DNA of 8,320 bases from SAR324 cluster bacterium (lineage in GTDB: Bacteria; SAR324; JACQKK01), in the NCBI GenBank assembly GCA_027296185.1, contig JAPUJL010000064.1:1-8320 (forward strand), given 5' to 3'. The notes beneath the pieces were generated by a model. That model was not told where the DNA came from and searched no databases. It worked only from the letters and a program-made list of their open reading frames with translations. Below, in pieces: positions 6,785 through 8,320 of this stretch (position 1 is its first letter; each line of letters begins with the position of its first letter). The position numbers and the translations under genes were made by a program.

Positions 6785-7300
6785 TCAGGCGGATTGGGCC
6801 AGCTTGGCCAGACGCTTCTTGACCATCTGCCGCTTGAGTGGCGGCAAGCGCTCCAGGAACAGCTTGCCCAGGAGATGATCCAGCTCGTGTTGCAGGCAGG
6901 CCGCCGCCAAATCCTCCAGCGCCTCCTCTTCCGGCTCGCCCTTCACGTTCCGGAATTGAATCACGATTCGCCGGGCCCGCTTCACCTCCGCGGTGAATTC
7001 GGGAACGCTCAGGCACCCTTCCTCGATCAGCGTCTCCCCGCTGCGGTCGACGATGGCCGGATTGACGTACACGCGGGGGGCGCGGGGCTGCTCATCTTCC
7101 TCGCTGGCGTGGAGATCGACCACCACCAACTGCTTGAGCTGTCCCACCTGTGGCGCCGCGAGGCCGATCCCGCCCTTGACGTACATGGTCTCCAGCAGGT
7201 CATCGGCCAGTGCGGCCAACTCCTCGCCGAAGTCCTCGACTGGCCGCGACTTCCGCCGCAGCAGGGGATGGGGAAACTGGAGGACGGGAAGCACGCTCAT
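6785..7300 (-). CDS. def: Peptide deformylase
   Basis: Removes the formyl group from the N-terminal methionine of newly made proteins at the ribosome, using a bound metal ion. The 171-aa length is typical of type I deformylases. All three signature motifs are intact: GIGLAAPQVG (44-53), EGCLSVP (94-100, metal ligand Cys96) and QHELDHLLGKLF (137-148, metal ligands His138 and His142 and catalytic Glu139). The beginning MSVLPVLQFPHPLLRR matches the family and fixes the ATG at 7300; an in-frame extension upstream has no family resemblance. No good ribosome site precedes this ATG. In many proteobacteria def is paired with fmt; here it follows lpxK after 138 bp and is followed by the hemolysin III remnant, so the local order is unusual. 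The 138-bp gap contains a possible promoter, so def may be expressed independently of lpxK. Confidence 0.97.
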   Translation of the reverse strand: MSVLPVLQFPHPLLRRKSRPVEDFGEELAALADDLLETMYVKGGIGLAAPQVGQLKQLVVVDLHASEEDEQPRAPRVYVNPAIVDRSGETLIEEGCLSVPEFTAEVKRARRIVIQFRNVKGEPEEEALEDLAAACLQHELDHLLGKLFLERLPPLKRQMVKKRLAKLAQSA

Positions 7301-7347
7301 GGCGGCGCAAGCGAGGGGAGGCTCCGAACGGCAAACGTGTTTCGCAA

Positions 7348-7376
7348 AGTGTACCCGATCCCGCCTCGGCGATCCA
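7348..7376 (-). promoter_or_regulatory. Possible promoter upstream of def
   Basis: In the 138-bp gap between lpxK and def, the minus strand has TACACT (7353-7348), a 4-of-6 match to the -10 consensus, about 48 nt before the def ATG. Seventeen nt upstream is TGGATC (7376-7371), a poor 3-of-6 -35. The stretch just after the -10 is the least GC-rich part of the gap. Support is modest. Confidence 0.3.
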
Positions 7377-7386
7377 GCGATCCAGC
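7371..7386. repeat. Tandem 8-bp direct repeat
   Basis: GATCCAGC occurs twice head to tail (7371-7378 and 7379-7386) in the gap between lpxK and def, and it overlaps the poor -35 of the candidate def promoter. Two copies are too few to infer a function; replication slippage is the simplest origin. Confidence 0.5.
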
Positions 7387-7438
7387 GCCCCCGGCGTGCC
7401 CCGCGGCCGCCGTTCACAAGTGCGGAGCAATCGCCCAA

Positions 7439-8320
7439 TCATTCCCCCGTGAGGCCCACGCGTCGCAGAAACTCCTGGAAGAACCCATCCCATCCAGGAT
7501 CGGGCACCACTTCCATCTCGAGCACCCACAGCCGCTCTGCGGCACTGAGCCGCCCGCGGAGCTTCACGGCGTCCTTCTCGGTGGTGATCCAGCGGGGCCG
7601 TCCGCGATCTTCGGGGTCCGAGCCGCCGCCGTCGGCGCCCGATTCGCCCAGGAGCCGCTCCAGCTCCGTCAACGCCCGGTCGCCGTAGGGGTCGTGATCG
7701 GGGCGGGCGACGATCTCGGCGGCCGTGGCGCCCAGCCCCTCCACCGCCGCGGCGAAACCCGCCGGGTGGGCGATGGCGCAGAGGAGGGAGACGGTGAGGC
7801 CGTTCAGCGCGTCCAGGGGAAGCTCGGCACCGCCGTCCAGGCGGCTCAGCCGGCAGGGGCGGTATCCGAAGCGGAACACCGGCACGTCCGGCCTCAGGAG
7901 TCCATCCAGCTCGGCGGTGGTGCGGCCGGGGTCGCCCAGTCCGGATTTGGTGACGATCACCGCATCCGCCCGGCGGACAGCGGATCGGGGCTCGCGCAGG
8001 TAGCCGCAGGGCAGCATCCGCCCGTTGCCCAGTCCCCGCTCCGCGTCCACCAACAGCAGGTTCAGCTCCCGCGCCAGGCCCCGGTGCTGATACCCATCGT
8101 CCAAGAGAAATAGGTCCGGCGGCTCCGTGGCCTCGGCCAGGCGGCCCGCCCGGTAGCGCCGGCGGGCGATATAGATCGGAAGCTCCGGGTTGCGCATGGC
8201 CAGCCAGAAGGGCTCGTCGCCCACGGCGAGGGGGTCGGCCCTGCTTGGCTCCGCGCCGCGCAGGCGGATCAGGCCGGAGCGCCCCACGCGCCCGTAGCCC
8301 CGGCTCAGCACCGCGGGGCG
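7439..8320 (-). CDS. lpxK: Tetraacyldisaccharide 4'-kinase (lipid A synthesis), 5' end outside window
   Basis: Adds the 4'-phosphate to the tetraacyldisaccharide precursor of lipid A, acting at the inner face of the inner membrane. The last 293 codons are visible; the window cuts the gene just before RPAVLSRGYGR, the conserved stretch that follows the P-loop, so about 50 N-terminal residues including the membrane helix and Walker A are missing here. Visible landmarks are LSRGYGR, DEPFWLA, the catalytic-site motif LLDDGYQHRGLARELNLLL (DDGYQH at 8101-8084), GNGRMLPCGYLREP, an AIAHPAGF segment at the start of the second lobe, PDHDPYGDRAL and TTEKDAVKL near 7585-7560. A Gly/Asp-rich stretch (GESGADGGGSDPEDRGRPR) lies between the last two and looks like a loop insertion. 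The GTG at 8311 is an internal valine, not the start. Presence of lpxK indicates a lipid-A-bearing outer membrane. In many proteobacteria msbA lies upstream; that cannot be seen. Confidence 0.95.
   Translation of the reverse strand, partial: RPAVLSRGYGRVGRSGLIRLRGAEPSRADPLAVGDEPFWLAMRNPELPIYIARRRYRAGRLAEATEPPDLFLLDDGYQHRGLARELNLLLVDAERGLGNGRMLPCGYLREPRSAVRRADAVIVTKSGLGDPGRTTAELDGLLRPDVPVFRFGYRPCRLSRLDGGAELPLDALNGLTVSLLCAIAHPAGFAAAVEGLGATAAEIVARPDHDPYGDRALTELERLLGESGADGGGSDPEDRGRPRWITTEKDAVKLRGRLSAAERLWVLEMEVVPDPGWDGFFQEFLRRVGLTGE

Noticed and set aside
6519..7016. N-terminal extension of the DUF192 protein
   Set aside because: The extended frame overlaps def and the hemolysin III remnant in another frame, and would bury the lipoprotein signal inside the chain.
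6722..8113. A 463-codon plus-strand frame opposite def and lpxK
   Set aside because: It lies antisense to two genes with intact catalytic motifs and its product has no recognisable pattern; long antisense frames are expected at this GC content.
1..8320. Defence island, phage, integron, CRISPR or biosynthetic cluster
   Set aside because: No repeat arrays, recombinases, nucleases, toxin-antitoxin pairs or modular synthases are visible; nearly all sequence is accounted for by housekeeping and envelope genes.

Overview
This is a high-GC window (about two-thirds G+C by eye) that reads as chromosomal housekeeping DNA from a Gram-negative bacterium, most likely a gammaproteobacterium. The pointers are an lpxK gene (lipid A synthesis), a YbbA/YbbP-type ABC transporter pair, and a tmk-holB pair in the order usual for proteobacteria. 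No CRISPR array, insertion sequence, integrase, tRNA or rRNA is visible. The genus cannot be fixed from the window.

Layout. Positions 26-3270 (+) hold a two-gene ABC transporter operon: a cytoplasmic ATPase (ybbA-like) and a large FtsX-domain permease (ybbP-like) whose start and stop codons overlap in ATGA. A non-coding stretch of about 150 bp (3271-3419) with a GC-rich hairpin separates it from everything else, which lies on the minus strand and converges on it. Read in its own direction, the minus strand carries lpxK (8320-7439, 5' end outside the window), def (7300-6785), a broken C-terminal piece of a hemolysin III/YqfA-type membrane protein (6750-6574), a DUF192 lipoprotein (6518-6042), tmk (6006-5275), holB (5285-4290, overlapping tmk by 11 nt), an unrecognised membrane-anchored or exported protein (4274-3732), and a 59-residue two-helix membrane protein (3599-3420).

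The minus-strand genes serve envelope synthesis (LpxK), N-terminal maturation of new proteins (Def), dTTP synthesis (Tmk) and replication (HolB, the delta' clamp-loader subunit). Tmk, HolB and the following unknown gene are close enough (11-nt overlap, 15-nt gap) to be one transcript. The 138 bp before def and the 132 bp before the 59-residue gene each contain a possible promoter, so the block is probably several transcription units.

I see no clear new multi-gene system. The most unusual items are the hemolysin III remnant between def and the DUF192 gene, the two unassigned membrane-associated proteins at the end of the minus-strand block, and an Ala/Gly-rich insertion in the lid of thymidylate kinase.
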